Part shown: positions 1 through 7,675 of the stretch, one piece after another
Position numbering within the stretch: position 1 is the stretch's first letter
How the letters are laid out: each line of letters starts with the position of its first letter
Origin: UBA1020 sp964520495
GTDB lineage: Bacteria; Patescibacteriota; Saccharimonadia; Saccharimonadales; Saccharimonadaceae
Assembly (NCBI GenBank): GCA_964520495.1
Contig: CAZFMZ010000001.1
Span: forward strand, 1-64,000
Direction: 5' to 3'
Length of the DNA: 64,000 nucleotides
Program-made: the position numbers and the translations under genes
The notes under the pieces: generated by a model
Databases searched by the model: none
What the model was told of the DNA's origin: nothing
What the model saw: only the letters and a program-made list of their open reading frames with translations

Positions 1-189
1 AGGAATGGCGATAGACAGGACACTTGGCGTCTCACCCGCGGTCAGCTCATCGATGGTCTGGCAGACGGTTTCGACGTAGTCGCTCGTGTCAGCCGGCGTG
101 GGGAAGCGGCGGCTGCCGGCCATGGCACCGTCGACATCAAACACCGCCACAAGCGTTTTCGTTCCTCCCGTATCAACCGCCACTAACAT
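1..189 (-). CDS. ROK-family sugar kinase, N-terminal fragment (runs off window)
   Basis: The minus-strand frame starts with ATG at 189 and is open to the window edge, so only the first 63 residues are seen. They begin MLVAVDTGGTKTLVAVFD, the phosphate-1 (DxGGTK) signature of ROK kinases such as glucokinase, which phosphorylate sugars with ATP in the cytoplasm. A TACACT -10-like hexamer preceded by TGC lies 10 nt upstream of the ATG, with AAAGG between them. The ROK family also contains repressors, but no DNA-binding domain precedes the kinase motif here. The exact sugar cannot be told from this fragment. Confidence 0.75.
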   Translation of the reverse strand, partial: MLVAVDTGGTKTLVAVFDVDGAMAGSRRFPTPADTSDYVETVCQTIDELTAGETPSVLSIAIP

Positions 190-221
190 GATTGCCTTTA
201 GTGTAGCAAGCCGCGAAGGTG

Positions 222-250
222 TTGTCATCCGTTGCTAAGGGGTCTACAAT
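222..250 (+). promoter_or_regulatory. Sigma70-type promoter for the LPXTG protein gene
   Basis: TTGTCA (222-227) and TACAAT (245-250) are separated by exactly 17 bp. The predicted start near 257 leaves a leader of about 24 nt that contains a GAGGAG ribosome binding site for the GTG start at 281. It faces away from the ROK kinase gene. Confidence 0.7.
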
Positions 251-280
251 ATGACATAAGTAACTGCGAGGAGACGAAAG

Positions 281-706
281 GTGAAACAGAGGCGATTACA
301 GGGTGGATCGTTGGTCGGCTACGTACTAGTGGCAGGCCTGCTCGGATTGGTATTAATTGGCGGTTTGTATGGCTTACAGCGCTATAACTTAAGCGATCGG
401 CCGCAGGTGGCCGACGGCCAGGCAGAGGAGCGTGAGCAGGAGAAGACGGCTGGTGGCGACGAAGCTCCGTCATCTAAAGAAGGGGCGACACGTGACGATG
501 ATGCGTGGTCTGATCGCCCGGCAGGCGAAGAGGCGGCTCCAACGGATGACGAAGCAACCGGAGCTGGTGAGAGTGCGACCGCAGCCGATGAACTGCCGGC
601 AACCGGTCCAAATGACGGTCCGCTGATGGCGTTAGCGGTGGCCGTGCTTACCTATGTGGCCGTCAGCTACGTCCGGGCCCACCGCTGGACTTCCAGAGGC
701 GAATAA
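281..706 (+). CDS. Small surface protein with N-terminal membrane segment and C-terminal LPXTG-type sorting signal
   Basis: 141 aa with a GTG start after GAGGAG. Residues 9-30 form a hydrophobic segment. Residues 38-104 are an acidic, Glu/Asp/Ala-rich linker. The C-terminus carries LPATG (105-109), then a hydrophobic stretch (about 115-131) and a basic tail (RAHRWTSR). This is the layout of a cell-wall sorting signal, which sortases cleave between Thr and Gly to attach proteins to the cell envelope in Gram-positive cells. No sortase gene is in the window, so sortase processing is inferred. Two membrane segments in a short protein could also mean a simple two-pass membrane protein. No catalytic domain is recognised. 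Confidence 0.65.
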   Translation: MKQRRLQGGSLVGYVLVAGLLGLVLIGGLYGLQRYNLSDRPQVADGQAEEREQEKTAGGDEAPSSKEGATRDDDAWSDRPAGEEAAPTDDEATGAGESATAADELPATGPNDGPLMALAVAVLTYVAVSYVRAHRWTSRGE

Positions 707-714
707 GGTACAAT
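686..714 (+). promoter_or_regulatory. Probable promoter for the S1-domain protein gene
   Basis: TGGACT (686-691) and TACAAT (709-714) are spaced by 17 bp and overlap the end of the upstream gene. Transcripts would start near 720 and carry a leader of about 85 nt with secondary structure before the S1 gene. Confidence 0.5.
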
Positions 715-805
715 TCAACCTAGTGCAGGAGCTGTCGGCGGAAAAGACTCTTACGCCGCCGATGCCCCTCTCAATATCATTTAAGGAAGGAGTCTTATTA
801 GACTT

Positions 806-1870
806 ATGGCCACAAAAGCCACCATTACCATGGACGACCTGCTCGCACAAGAAAGCAGCGTCAAACCACTTACCGCCGGAGAAACCATCACCGGCACCGT
901 ATTAACCTTGAAGAAGCATGAAGTGCTGATTGACCTGGGCGCCCAAGGCGTCGGCCTGGTACCACGGCGCGAAGTCGGCTTCAGCCGTAGCCTGAACGTT
1001 GGTGACGAAGTCACTGCCAGCATCGTCGATACCGAACTCGACAACGGCTACAGCCTGCTAAGCCTGCGTAAGGCCGCCAAGGATCGTGGCTGGGAAGAAG
1101 TTATCGCTCGCCAGGAAGCCGGTGAGATCATCGATGTCACGCCGTACGACGCCAACCGTGGTGGTCTGCTGGTCGAGTACGAAGGGGTCCGCGGATTCCT
1201 ACCCGTCTCACAGCTGTCGGCTGAGCACTACCCACGGGTCGGCTCAAGTGACAAGGACGAAATCTTGCAGCGCCTGAACGTGCTGATCGGCAAGGAAATG
1301 AAGGTCCGCATCCTTGATGCCGACCGCCGCGCCAACAAGCTGATCTTCAGTGAGAAGGAAGCTATCAAGGAAGGCCTGGCCGAGCGTTTCGACAAGCTCA
1401 AGGTCGGTGACACCGTCAAGGGCGTCGCGACCGGCGTGGTCGACTTCGGTGTCTTCGTCAACGTCGAAGGTATCGAAGGTCTGGTACACATCTCAGAAAT
1501 TTCCTGGGAGCGTGTCAACAACCCTGGCGACTACGTGAAGGTCGGCGACCAGCTGGACGCCAAGATCATCTCGATCGACAAGGACCGTCTCTCACTCAGC
1601 ATGAAACAGCTGAAGAAAGACCCATGGCTCGACGAAGTCGAAAGCCTGAAGAAGGGCACGGCTGTCGAAGGTACGGTTACCCGTATCACGCCGTTCGGCG
1701 CCTTCGTGCAGCTCAGCCCGGCCGTTGAGGCCCTGGTGCACATCTCTGAACTCGGCGGCGGCAACGACGTCGATCCCGAAAAAGTATTCACCCTCAACGA
1801 GCGCAAAGACTTCACCGTCCTGGATGTCGACCGCGACAACCGCAAGATCTCTCTGACGCTGAAGAAATAA
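806..1870 (+). CDS. rpsA: 30S ribosomal protein S1-like, four S1 domains
   Basis: 354 aa with four OB-fold S1 RNA-binding repeats at roughly 20-85, 104-171, 198-266 and 283-352. The last two contain the typical FGVFV...GLVHISE and FGAFV...ALVHISE cores. E. coli S1 has six repeats and 557 aa; four repeats is the form usual in Gram-positive and reduced genomes. It binds mRNA on the 30S subunit to help initiation. The ribosome binding site AAGGAAGGAG (783-792) is unusually far (about 13 nt) from the ATG at 806 and can pair with a leader segment. infB follows 45 bp downstream. A general S1-domain RNA-binding protein is the alternative name. Confidence 0.85.
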   Translation: MATKATITMDDLLAQESSVKPLTAGETITGTVLTLKKHEVLIDLGAQGVGLVPRREVGFSRSLNVGDEVTASIVDTELDNGYSLLSLRKAAKDRGWEEVIARQEAGEIIDVTPYDANRGGLLVEYEGVRGFLPVSQLSAEHYPRVGSSDKDEILQRLNVLIGKEMKVRILDADRRANKLIFSEKEAIKEGLAERFDKLKVGDTVKGVATGVVDFGVFVNVEGIEGLVHISEISWERVNNPGDYVKVGDQLDAKIISIDKDRLSLSMKQLKKDPWLDEVESLKKGTAVEGTVTRITPFGAFVQLSPAVEALVHISELGGGNDVDPEKVFTLNERKDFTVLDVDRDNRKISLTLKK

Positions 1871-1915
1871 GTAACCCACTAGAACCCCTATTGACTGGGC
1901 AGGAAGGAGCCAATT

Positions 1916-3694
1916 ATGGCTGAAGCAGAAAAAGTCGTCGTCATCGCCGGTGCCATTACCGTAGGTGAGTTGGCTGAGACCCTCAACCTGCCTGTCACGA
2001 CTCTGGTCGGTGAGCTGTTCAAGAACGGCATCATGGCTACCATCAACCAGAAAATCGATTTCGAAACCGCGACCATCATCGTCGAGGAACTCGGCCTCGA
2101 GGACGTCAAGCTTGAGAAGCGTGATACCAGCAGCGGCGCCGTTCGCGAAATCCACGAGCTGTCCGACAAAGCCATCGAACGCCCACCGATCGTCGCGGTC
2201 ATGGGGCATGTCGACCACGGCAAGACCAGCTTGCTCGACGCCATCCTTGAAACCAAGACGGTCGACGACGAAGCCGGTGGCATTACCCAGCACATCTCGG
2301 CCTACCAGGTAGAGAAGGCCGGCAAGAAAATCACTTTGCTCGACACGCCTGGCCACGAAGCGTTCGCAGCACTTCGTCAGCACGGCGCCACGCTGACCGA
2401 TGTGGTCATCATCGTGGTGGCGGCCGACGACGGTGTCAAACCGCAGACCGTCGAAGCCATCCGCTTCGCCCGTGAGGCCAACGCCCGTATCGTCGTGGCC
2501 ATCAACAAGATGGACAAGGAAACTGCCAACCCGCAGCTGGTGAAGACCCAGCTCGCCAGCGAGCATGGCCTTAATCCCGAAGAGTGGGGTGGCGATGTCA
2601 TCATGGTCGAAGTCAGCGCCAAGACTGGCCAGAACCTCGACAAGTTACTCGAGAACGTCCTACTCATCGCTGAGCTCGAAGAACTTAAAGCCGACGTCGA
2701 TATTCCGGCCAAAGGCCTGGTCATCGAATCGCACATGGAAACCGGTCGCGGCTCGGTGGTCGGTCTGTTGGTCGAACATGGTCGCCTGCACCCGGGTAAC
2801 TTCATGGTGGCAGGTACGAGTTACGGCAAGGTCCGTACGCTGCTTGATTTCAAGGGCAAGGCGCTCAAAGAGGCCGGCCCATCGACCCCTGTCACCGTCA
2901 CCGGTTTCAAGGACCTGCCGCAGTTCGGCGATACCTTTACCGTTTACAAGCACGAAAAAGAAGCCAAGCAGGCCAGTGTCGCCAACCGTTTGGAGCGTGA
3001 ACGCGATGCGGCCGAAACCAACGTTACCAGCGCCGACCTGCTGAAGCTGATGAGCCAGAAGCAGGAAGCGGCTGAATTCAATGTCATCGTCAAAGCCGAC
3101 GTACAAGGGTCGCTCACCAGCGTGATGGACTCGCTGCGCCTGATCGATACTAATGGTGCGGTCACCCTACGCATCGTCGGTTCGGGCGTGGGTAACATCT
3201 CTGAGAACGACGTCCACCTGGCAGCCACCGAAGGCACGGTCATCTACGGCTTCAACGTCGAGCTGCCACCGGCGGTCAAGCGGCAGGCGGCTCGCGACAA
3301 GGTGGAAGTACGACTGTACAAGGTCATCTACGAACTGCTCGACAACGCCCGTAGCAGCATGGAGGCCTTGCTGGCACCAGAAGTCGTTGAAACCGAGGTC
3401 GGAAAGCTGAAGGTGAAGGGAATCTTCCGCACCCTGAAAGAAGAAGTCATCTGTGGCGGCGAAGTCATGAACGGCAAGATCAAACCTGGTCTGTTGGTGC
3501 GTGCCAAGCGCGGTGATGAGGTGCTGGCTGAAGTCGAAGTCACCAAGGTGCAGCGACAGCAGTCTGAAGTCAAGGAAGTCTTCGAGGGTGAGATGTGTGG
3601 TCTGAGCCTGAAGACGAAGAAGAAATTGCTGCTGGAAGAAGGCGACACGCTCGAGTTCTTCACCCGTGAGCTCGTCAAGCGCACCCTTAGCTAG
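1916..3694 (+). CDS. infB: Translation initiation factor IF-2
   Basis: 592 aa, much shorter than E. coli IF-2 (890 aa) because the long N-terminal extension is missing. GTPase motifs are clear: GHVDHGKT at 97-104 (G1), DTPGHEAF at 143-150 (G3) and NKMD at 197-200 (G4). They are followed by domains II, III and the C-terminal fMet-tRNA-binding domain ending in TLS. IF-2 brings initiator tRNA to the 30S subunit and promotes subunit joining. AGGAAGGAG lies just before the ATG. The usual nusA/rbfA neighbours are absent; it follows the S1 gene instead, probably as one operon ending at the hairpin at 3727-3755. Confidence 0.97.
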   Translation: MAEAEKVVVIAGAITVGELAETLNLPVTTLVGELFKNGIMATINQKIDFETATIIVEELGLEDVKLEKRDTSSGAVREIHELSDKAIERPPIVAVMGHVDHGKTSLLDAILETKTVDDEAGGITQHISAYQVEKAGKKITLLDTPGHEAFAALRQHGATLTDVVIIVVAADDGVKPQTVEAIRFAREANARIVVAINKMDKETANPQLVKTQLASEHGLNPEEWGGDVIMVEVSAKTGQNLDKLLENVLLIAELEELKADVDIPAKGLVIESHMETGRGSVVGLLVEHGRLHPGNFMVAGTSYGKVRTLLDFKGKALKEAGPSTPVTVTGFKDLPQFGDTFTVYKHEKEAKQASVANRLERERDAAETNVTSADLLKLMSQKQEAAEFNVIVKADVQGSLTSVMDSLRLIDTNGAVTLRIVGSGVGNISENDVHLAATEGTVIYGFNVELPPAVKRQAARDKVEVRLYKVIYELLDNARSSMEALLAPEVVETEVGKLKVKGIFRTLKEEVICGGEVMNGKIKPGLLVRAKRGDEVLAEVEVTKVQRQQSEVKEVFEGEMCGLSLKTKKKLLLEEGDTLEFFTRELVKRTLS

Positions 3695-3697
3695 ACA

Positions 3698-3726
3698 TTG
3701 ACAAATTAGCAAAAAAATGATAGAAT
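3698..3726 (+). promoter_or_regulatory. Strong sigma70-type promoter just before the infB terminator
   Basis: TTGACA (3698-3703), 17 bp, then TAGAAT (3721-3726), immediately after the infB stop codon. The predicted start (about 3732-3734) lies inside the left arm of the terminator hairpin, so transcripts from this promoter would lack a full terminator and read into the leader of the gene at 4000. The spacer begins AAATTAGCA, shared with the promoters at 5790 and (less exactly) 38463. Confidence 0.75.
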
Positions 3727-3755
3727 GCTCCCTGCAATGACGCGGGGAGCGTTTT
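3727..3755 (+). terminator. Rho-independent terminator after infB
   Basis: GCTCCCTGC (3727-3735) pairs with GCGGGGAGC (3742-3750), with one mismatch, and is followed by GTTTT. It ends the S1-infB transcript. Confidence 0.75.
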
Positions 3756-3794
3756 CATTGGGCAGGTTAACAATTCAGGCAATTCGTGTATCGA

Positions 3795-3968
3795 TAGTAT
3801 GGTCGAGGCCGCGCGCGTCCGCAGGGACGCCCCGGTATCCCATACTAGTGAATGATACAGACTACGCGGACGTAGCGGCAGATTGCGACGAGAGGTTCAA
3901 CCCTCGCGTCGTGATCACTGCTATGTCCGGACAAGCAGTGATGCACTCGCCTGGTGGCACCCGCCACC
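3795..3968 (+). ncRNA. Candidate structured RNA: series of hairpins in the leader of the gene at 4000
   Basis: No credible coding region fits 3756-3999. The stretch holds consecutive inverted repeats: TAGTATGG (3795-3802) with CCATACTA (3840-3847), enclosing GCGTCC-gcag-GGACGC (3815-3830); CTACG-cgga-CGTAG (3862-3875); an imperfect hairpin around 3886-3910; ATCACTGCT (3914-3922) with AGCAGTGAT (3934-3942); and GGTGGC-accc-GCCACC (3953-3968). The promoter at 3698-3726 would transcribe it, and the ribosome binding site GAAAGGGGA follows. I recognise no known riboswitch signature. It could be a cis-regulatory leader or a separate small RNA. Confidence 0.5.
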
Positions 3969-3999
3969 GCGCATCCATCACACAGAAAGGGGAACGGCT

Positions 4000-4983
4000 A
4001 TGGCCGACTCCCAGCAGCCCAGCCAGAAGGCCCCGAGCAACCGTCAGGTGCTTGAGCACGCATTCAGCCCCGCGGTCGTCGATGCCATCGACGGTCGCAT
4101 CAGGGAGGTCTCGCTCGAGACCCTCGCCGAGGTTCGTCAGCAGCTCGTCGACATGATCGAGGAGCACAAGCGGACCATCGCGGCAGTCCGGGCCATGCCC
4201 GCCTCGCCTCAGCGCGACGAGGCCGCCCGAGCCACCGACGAGACCTCCGACAAGCTGACGGCATCCGCCGACAGGCTGAACGGGGTCATCGAGGAGAGCA
4301 AGGCCGGTCAACCGGTCGAACCCGAGAGGGCCGATCAGGCCGCCGAGTCCGTCGACCAGGCGGGCAAGGCGGTCAAGGAGACCTCCGAGGGGGTGAGCCG
4401 CCAGCTCGCCGCTCTCCAGGAGCGTTCCGACCAGCACCAGGCCATCCTCGCCGTCGAGCACGACGGTGAGCGGCCGCCCAGCCGTGTCGACGCCCTCGAG
4501 CGCCGCATGGACGACGCCGAACGTCGCATGGACGAGCACGAGGGCGTCATCGCCACCGCGTTCAGCTATGCCCGTGCCGCCGTCAACGGTGACACGGCCT
4601 GGCGCAAGGCGGCCATGGTCGGACTCGTCGCCTTCGTGGTGACGCTACTGCTGTACTGCCTGCTCGTCCTCGTCACTCCGGTGATGTGGGAGTGGGACAA
4701 CGCGCTCGGCGTGCCGGCCATCATCGCCGGTCTCGCCGCCGCCATCATGCTCCTGCGCAGCGGGAGTGCGTCGGCGGACGTAGAGTCCTACAGCTATGCC
4801 CAGGCTGCCACGCACACCGCCGACCGCAACCGCCGCCAGCGGGAGCGTGAGGAGGAGCGGCAGCAGCAGGACGAGCGGTCCGACCAGGAGGGTGTCAGTA
4901 TCCTCCCTCGCGACGACCGTGAGGAGCAGGACGACCGGCAGGAGGCTTCGGCTTCCTCCGGTGCGCACGCGAGTGCACGATGA
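4000..4983 (+). CDS. Unknown membrane protein with coiled coil and two transmembrane segments
   Basis: 327 aa, starting at the ATG that follows GAAAGGGGA; the open frame extends upstream but runs through the hairpin region. Residues 30-185 are charged and helical, with likely coiled coil around 80-185 (ALERRMDDAERRMDEHE). Two hydrophobic segments lie at about 206-226 and 236-253. A long Arg/Glu/Gln-rich tail follows (REREEERQQQDERS). GC content and codon use (GAG strongly over GAA, many CTC and GTC) differ from the neighbouring housekeeping genes. Its TGA stop overlaps the next start as ATGA, so the pair is translationally coupled. No family is recognised. Confidence 0.75.
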   Translation: MADSQQPSQKAPSNRQVLEHAFSPAVVDAIDGRIREVSLETLAEVRQQLVDMIEEHKRTIAAVRAMPASPQRDEAARATDETSDKLTASADRLNGVIEESKAGQPVEPERADQAAESVDQAGKAVKETSEGVSRQLAALQERSDQHQAILAVEHDGERPPSRVDALERRMDDAERRMDEHEGVIATAFSYARAAVNGDTAWRKAAMVGLVAFVVTLLLYCLLVLVTPVMWEWDNALGVPAIIAGLAAAIMLLRSGSASADVESYSYAQAATHTADRNRRQREREEERQQQDERSDQEGVSILPRDDREEQDDRQEASASSGAHASAR

Positions 4984-5678
4984 GGCGACTCGTCGCGTTC
5001 TTCGTGATTCCGCTGCTGATCGGCGGCGGAATCCTGCTGGTACAGCTACCGGGCGTGTCACCGGCGATGGTTCCTCTCAACGGGGACGATCCGTCTGACG
5101 CGCCGACGTCAGCCAGTCCGTCACCGACGGATGCACCGTCTGCTACGCCCACCGCCACCCCGACCGGAGATCCGGGAGGAGGCGGTGACGACGAAGGGGA
5201 CGGCACCGACGAGCCGACAGCCTGCGCCCCCCGGGATGTTCTACGGAACTACCTGAGGGAAGCAGGCTTCTCCCGGGGCGAGTACGTCTTCGGGAGTGGG
5301 GTCGAGTGGCGCCGTGTACCGCACGTCAACGACCGTGACGGCTTCTCGGCTCCGCTCCGCTCTCAGGCGGCGCTTCAGCGCTTCCTGAGCTCGGACCGGC
5401 CGAGTGCCGTCGCCGCCCGCTCGCTCATCGGCGACGATTCGGTCACTTCCGACCGCTTCGTCACCGTCCAGTTCCGCCAGCCTGTCCGCTACGGCGGCAA
5501 CTGGTACTGGCAGGACGGCCGCGCCAAGCAGGGCGGCAACGAGCTGGTCATGGCCGGTGACATCTGGTATGCCAACGTCGACGCCGCAACCTGCGACGTC
5601 GATCCGGCAGGCTGGGTGCGCGCCGTCTGCGGTAACGTCGGCGTGAGCTCGCTCATGCCGGCAGCCCGGGTCGACTAG
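4980..5678 (+). CDS. Unknown membrane-anchored extracytoplasmic protein with Pro/Thr linker
   Basis: 232 aa, coupled to the upstream gene by an ATGA overlap. Residues 4-24 are a hydrophobic anchor or signal segment, followed by a low-complexity Pro/Ser/Thr/Asp linker (about 35-75) typical of exported proteins. The C-terminal 155 residues form a globular domain containing three cysteines (Cys81, Cys209, Cys217), which could form a disulfide outside the cell. It shares the GC-rich codon use of its partner. The domain is not one I recognise; function unknown. A strong hairpin follows at 5696-5732. Confidence 0.75.
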   Translation: MRRLVAFFVIPLLIGGGILLVQLPGVSPAMVPLNGDDPSDAPTSASPSPTDAPSATPTATPTGDPGGGGDDEGDGTDEPTACAPRDVLRNYLREAGFSRGEYVFGSGVEWRRVPHVNDRDGFSAPLRSQAALQRFLSSDRPSAVAARSLIGDDSVTSDRFVTVQFRQPVRYGGNWYWQDGRAKQGGNELVMAGDIWYANVDAATCDVDPAGWVRAVCGNVGVSSLMPAARVD

Positions 5679-5695
5679 TCCATCATTCACCAACA

Positions 5696-5732
5696 GGCTA
5701 CCCGCTTCCGCGTCATGCGGAGGCGGGTAGCC
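5696..5732 (+). terminator. Strong hairpin, probable terminator of the 4000-5678 module
   Basis: GGCTACCCGCTTCCGC (5696-5711) pairs over 16 positions, with one mismatch, with GCGGAGGCGGGTAGCC (5717-5732) around a 5-nt loop. The following U-tract is weak (GTACAACCTTCCT), so termination may be inefficient or the hairpin may stabilise the 3' end. Confidence 0.6.
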
Positions 5733-5789
5733 GTACAACCTTCCTAGGACATACTACCGCTACGCGAAAGGGCAGCATCATGCTTATTC

Positions 5790-5818
5790 TTGACAATTTA
5801 GCAACTCTGTGCTAATAT
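5790..5818 (+). promoter_or_regulatory. Promoter with an operator-like palindrome, for the gene at 5879
   Basis: TTGACA (5790-5795), 17 bp, TAATAT (5813-5818). Between and overlapping the -10 lies the inverted repeat TTAGCA-N6-TGCTAA (5798-5815). Its half-sites match the outer part of the CIRCE heat-shock operator, but the spacer is too short for a standard CIRCE. The leader continues to AAAGGAG at 5864-5870. Confidence 0.75.
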
Positions 5819-5878
5819 AACGACCATACACAAAAAAACAAACACAACCTTAGTTCATTCTCCAAAGGAGACTACCAC

Positions 5879-7579
5879 ATGAGCGAATCAGCCCCCCGTA
5901 CCAACAGCCGCCTCGAAAACTTCGACGCCAACAAGCGTGCCCATGAGCAAGCGGCGTTCGAAGCGAGTCTGTATGGTGAAGCCGGTGCGACTGACTTCAG
6001 TGATGAAGCCCGTCGGCGCGTCGAAGAAGCCGACGCCTATGAGCGGCACATGGAAACGATCCAGGCCCGCCCCGAGGCTGGTGCGCTCGACCACTTAGCA
6101 CCTGCCGACGGAGCCGAGAACCCGTACTATGCGAATCTGCAAGCCGAAGCAAGTGAGATGAACCAGGCATTCGATGCTGAGAAAGCGGCCGCTGCGACCG
6201 CCGCTGAAGCCGAACTTGAGGCCACCATGCAGGCCGACGTCCATGTCCGTCAGATGATGTTGATCGCCGAAAGCATCGCCGAGACCGGGTCTACCCAGGT
6301 AACGCCTGAGAACGACGCACGTCTGAGCCAGGAGCTCAAAGACAAAGAGGACCGGCTCGAAGCGTTGCTGCTGAAATTCTCTGAAACATCCGACCTAAGC
6401 GACAGCGACAAGCAAGCCGTGATGGACCGGATCATCAATATGACGGAAGCCCGGTCGGTTGCTGACACGGAAGCGCCTGTTGAAGCTGATGAGCAGGATG
6501 AGCAGGACGTCGACGAGGCTGATTCCGACACTCCTGATAGTTCGGAGTCTACCCACGAAGATGAAGCTGAAGCTGAAGCCGCGGCATCTGATGTAACTGA
6601 GGACGAAACACAGTCTGTCCAATCGATGAGCGATGATGCGATCGCCCGTCTGAATGCCCGTGCCGAAGCAATGGAACAGGAAGCCGCCGAGCGTCGTAAC
6701 GGCAGCGAGCAGGCGAAAGCCGACCGCGAGTTGCTGGAACCTGTCTCGACTGACGGCGTTGAACACGTCGACGTCGCCGACTCAAGCGAGCACGAATTGG
6801 TCTCGACCGATGGCATCGAACCGGTCGACCAACCGGATGAAGTTTCGGCCGAAGAAGGCGAATCGTTAGAGGAATATGAAGCTCGGAACGGCGTTGAAGC
6901 CGGTGACGCCGAGCACGACGAGGAGACCGCCGAAGAAGAGCGGAATGCCCGTCGCGGTCGCTGGGACCGCCTGAAATACCTGATGACACCGGCTGGATTC
7001 GCTGACGAGATGCGTCACCGGAAGCAGCGACGCCAAGAAGCGCGCGGTGACGAAGCGAACGAACGCGACAAACGGAGCCGAGCCGCTTTGATCGTCGGTG
7101 GGGCCGCCGTGCTCGCGACCGGTGTCGCTGGGGCCTACCTATGGAAGAACTATGGCGTTGAACCTGGCTCGGGCGGTGGGGGCGGCAGCTGGCTGAACGA
7201 CCTGCTGAATGATAGCCAGGACAGCGTCCGTGACGCTGCCGAGCAAGCGGCTGAAAAGGCTGAACGGCCGGCTGAAACAGAGCCGGGAACGGAACTGCGA
7301 GGCGGCAACACTATGAACTGGAATGACTTTGACCCGTCAGCGCGCGACGTTGTCCGTGGTGAAGGTTGGTACAATACCTTCCAACAGATGGGTATTCCGA
7401 AAGAGCACTGGGCTGACGTCCTTGAAACAGCCGGTCCTAACCTCGGTGAACTGGGCGAGGCCTACTATGACAACGGTGCCCAGGAATGGCGCATCTCGCA
7501 AACCGGCAAGCTTTCCGGTGACGCCCTCAAAGTCATCGCCGCCGCCTCAAAGCGTGACGGCTTCGAACTGAACGGCTAA
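5879..7579 (+). CDS. Large acidic single-pass membrane protein of unknown function
   Basis: 566 aa. The ATG at 5879 follows AAAGGAG by 8 nt. Residues 1-395 are highly charged, Glu/Ala/Asp-rich and probably extended or coiled, with a short internal repeat (VSTDGVEHVD and VSTDGIEPVD). A basic stretch (RKQRRQEARG, about 381-390) precedes one membrane helix at about 402-422. The 145-residue tail contains a Gly/Ser linker and a compact region with several Trp residues, likely outside the cell. With the basic side N-terminal to the helix, the long acidic part should be cytoplasmic. The layout is reminiscent of uncharacterised CPR membrane proteins, but I cannot assign a function. Confidence 0.75.
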   Translation: MSESAPRTNSRLENFDANKRAHEQAAFEASLYGEAGATDFSDEARRRVEEADAYERHMETIQARPEAGALDHLAPADGAENPYYANLQAEASEMNQAFDAEKAAAATAAEAELEATMQADVHVRQMMLIAESIAETGSTQVTPENDARLSQELKDKEDRLEALLLKFSETSDLSDSDKQAVMDRIINMTEARSVADTEAPVEADEQDEQDVDEADSDTPDSSESTHEDEAEAEAAASDVTEDETQSVQSMSDDAIARLNARAEAMEQEAAERRNGSEQAKADRELLEPVSTDGVEHVDVADSSEHELVSTDGIEPVDQPDEVSAEEGESLEEYEARNGVEAGDAEHDEETAEEERNARRGRWDRLKYLMTPAGFADEMRHRKQRRQEARGDEANERDKRSRAALIVGGAAVLATGVAGAYLWKNYGVEPGSGGGGGSWLNDLLNDSQDSVRDAAEQAAEKAERPAETEPGTELRGGNTMNWNDFDPSARDVVRGEGWYNTFQQMGIPKEHWADVLETAGPNLGELGEAYYDNGAQEWRISQTGKLSGDALKVIAAASKRDGFELNG

Positions 7580-7598
7580 TACCCCTTTGGATGAACCG

Positions 7599-7625
7599 AT
7601 CCCCTCTAGTGATAGAGGGGATTTT
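7599..7625 (+). terminator. Rho-independent terminator
   Basis: ATCCCCTCT (7599-7607) and AGAGGGGAT (7614-7622) form a perfect 9-bp stem with a 6-nt loop, followed by TTT. Confidence 0.85.
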
Positions 7626-7675
7626 CGTGAGTCGTAGTATAATGGAGAAAACGGTTACGAAGAAGGAAGAGTTAC

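Noticed and set aside
1592..2566. Long minus-strand open frame of 324 aa opposite the rpsA/infB junction
   Set aside because: It is antisense to two clear genes, and its composition follows from their codon bias; no motif or ribosome binding site.
3885..3912. tRNA-like T-arm (GAGAGGTTCAACCCTC) in the hairpin region
   Set aside because: No acceptor stem, anticodon arm or D-arm fits around it in either direction; it is taken as part of the candidate structured leader.
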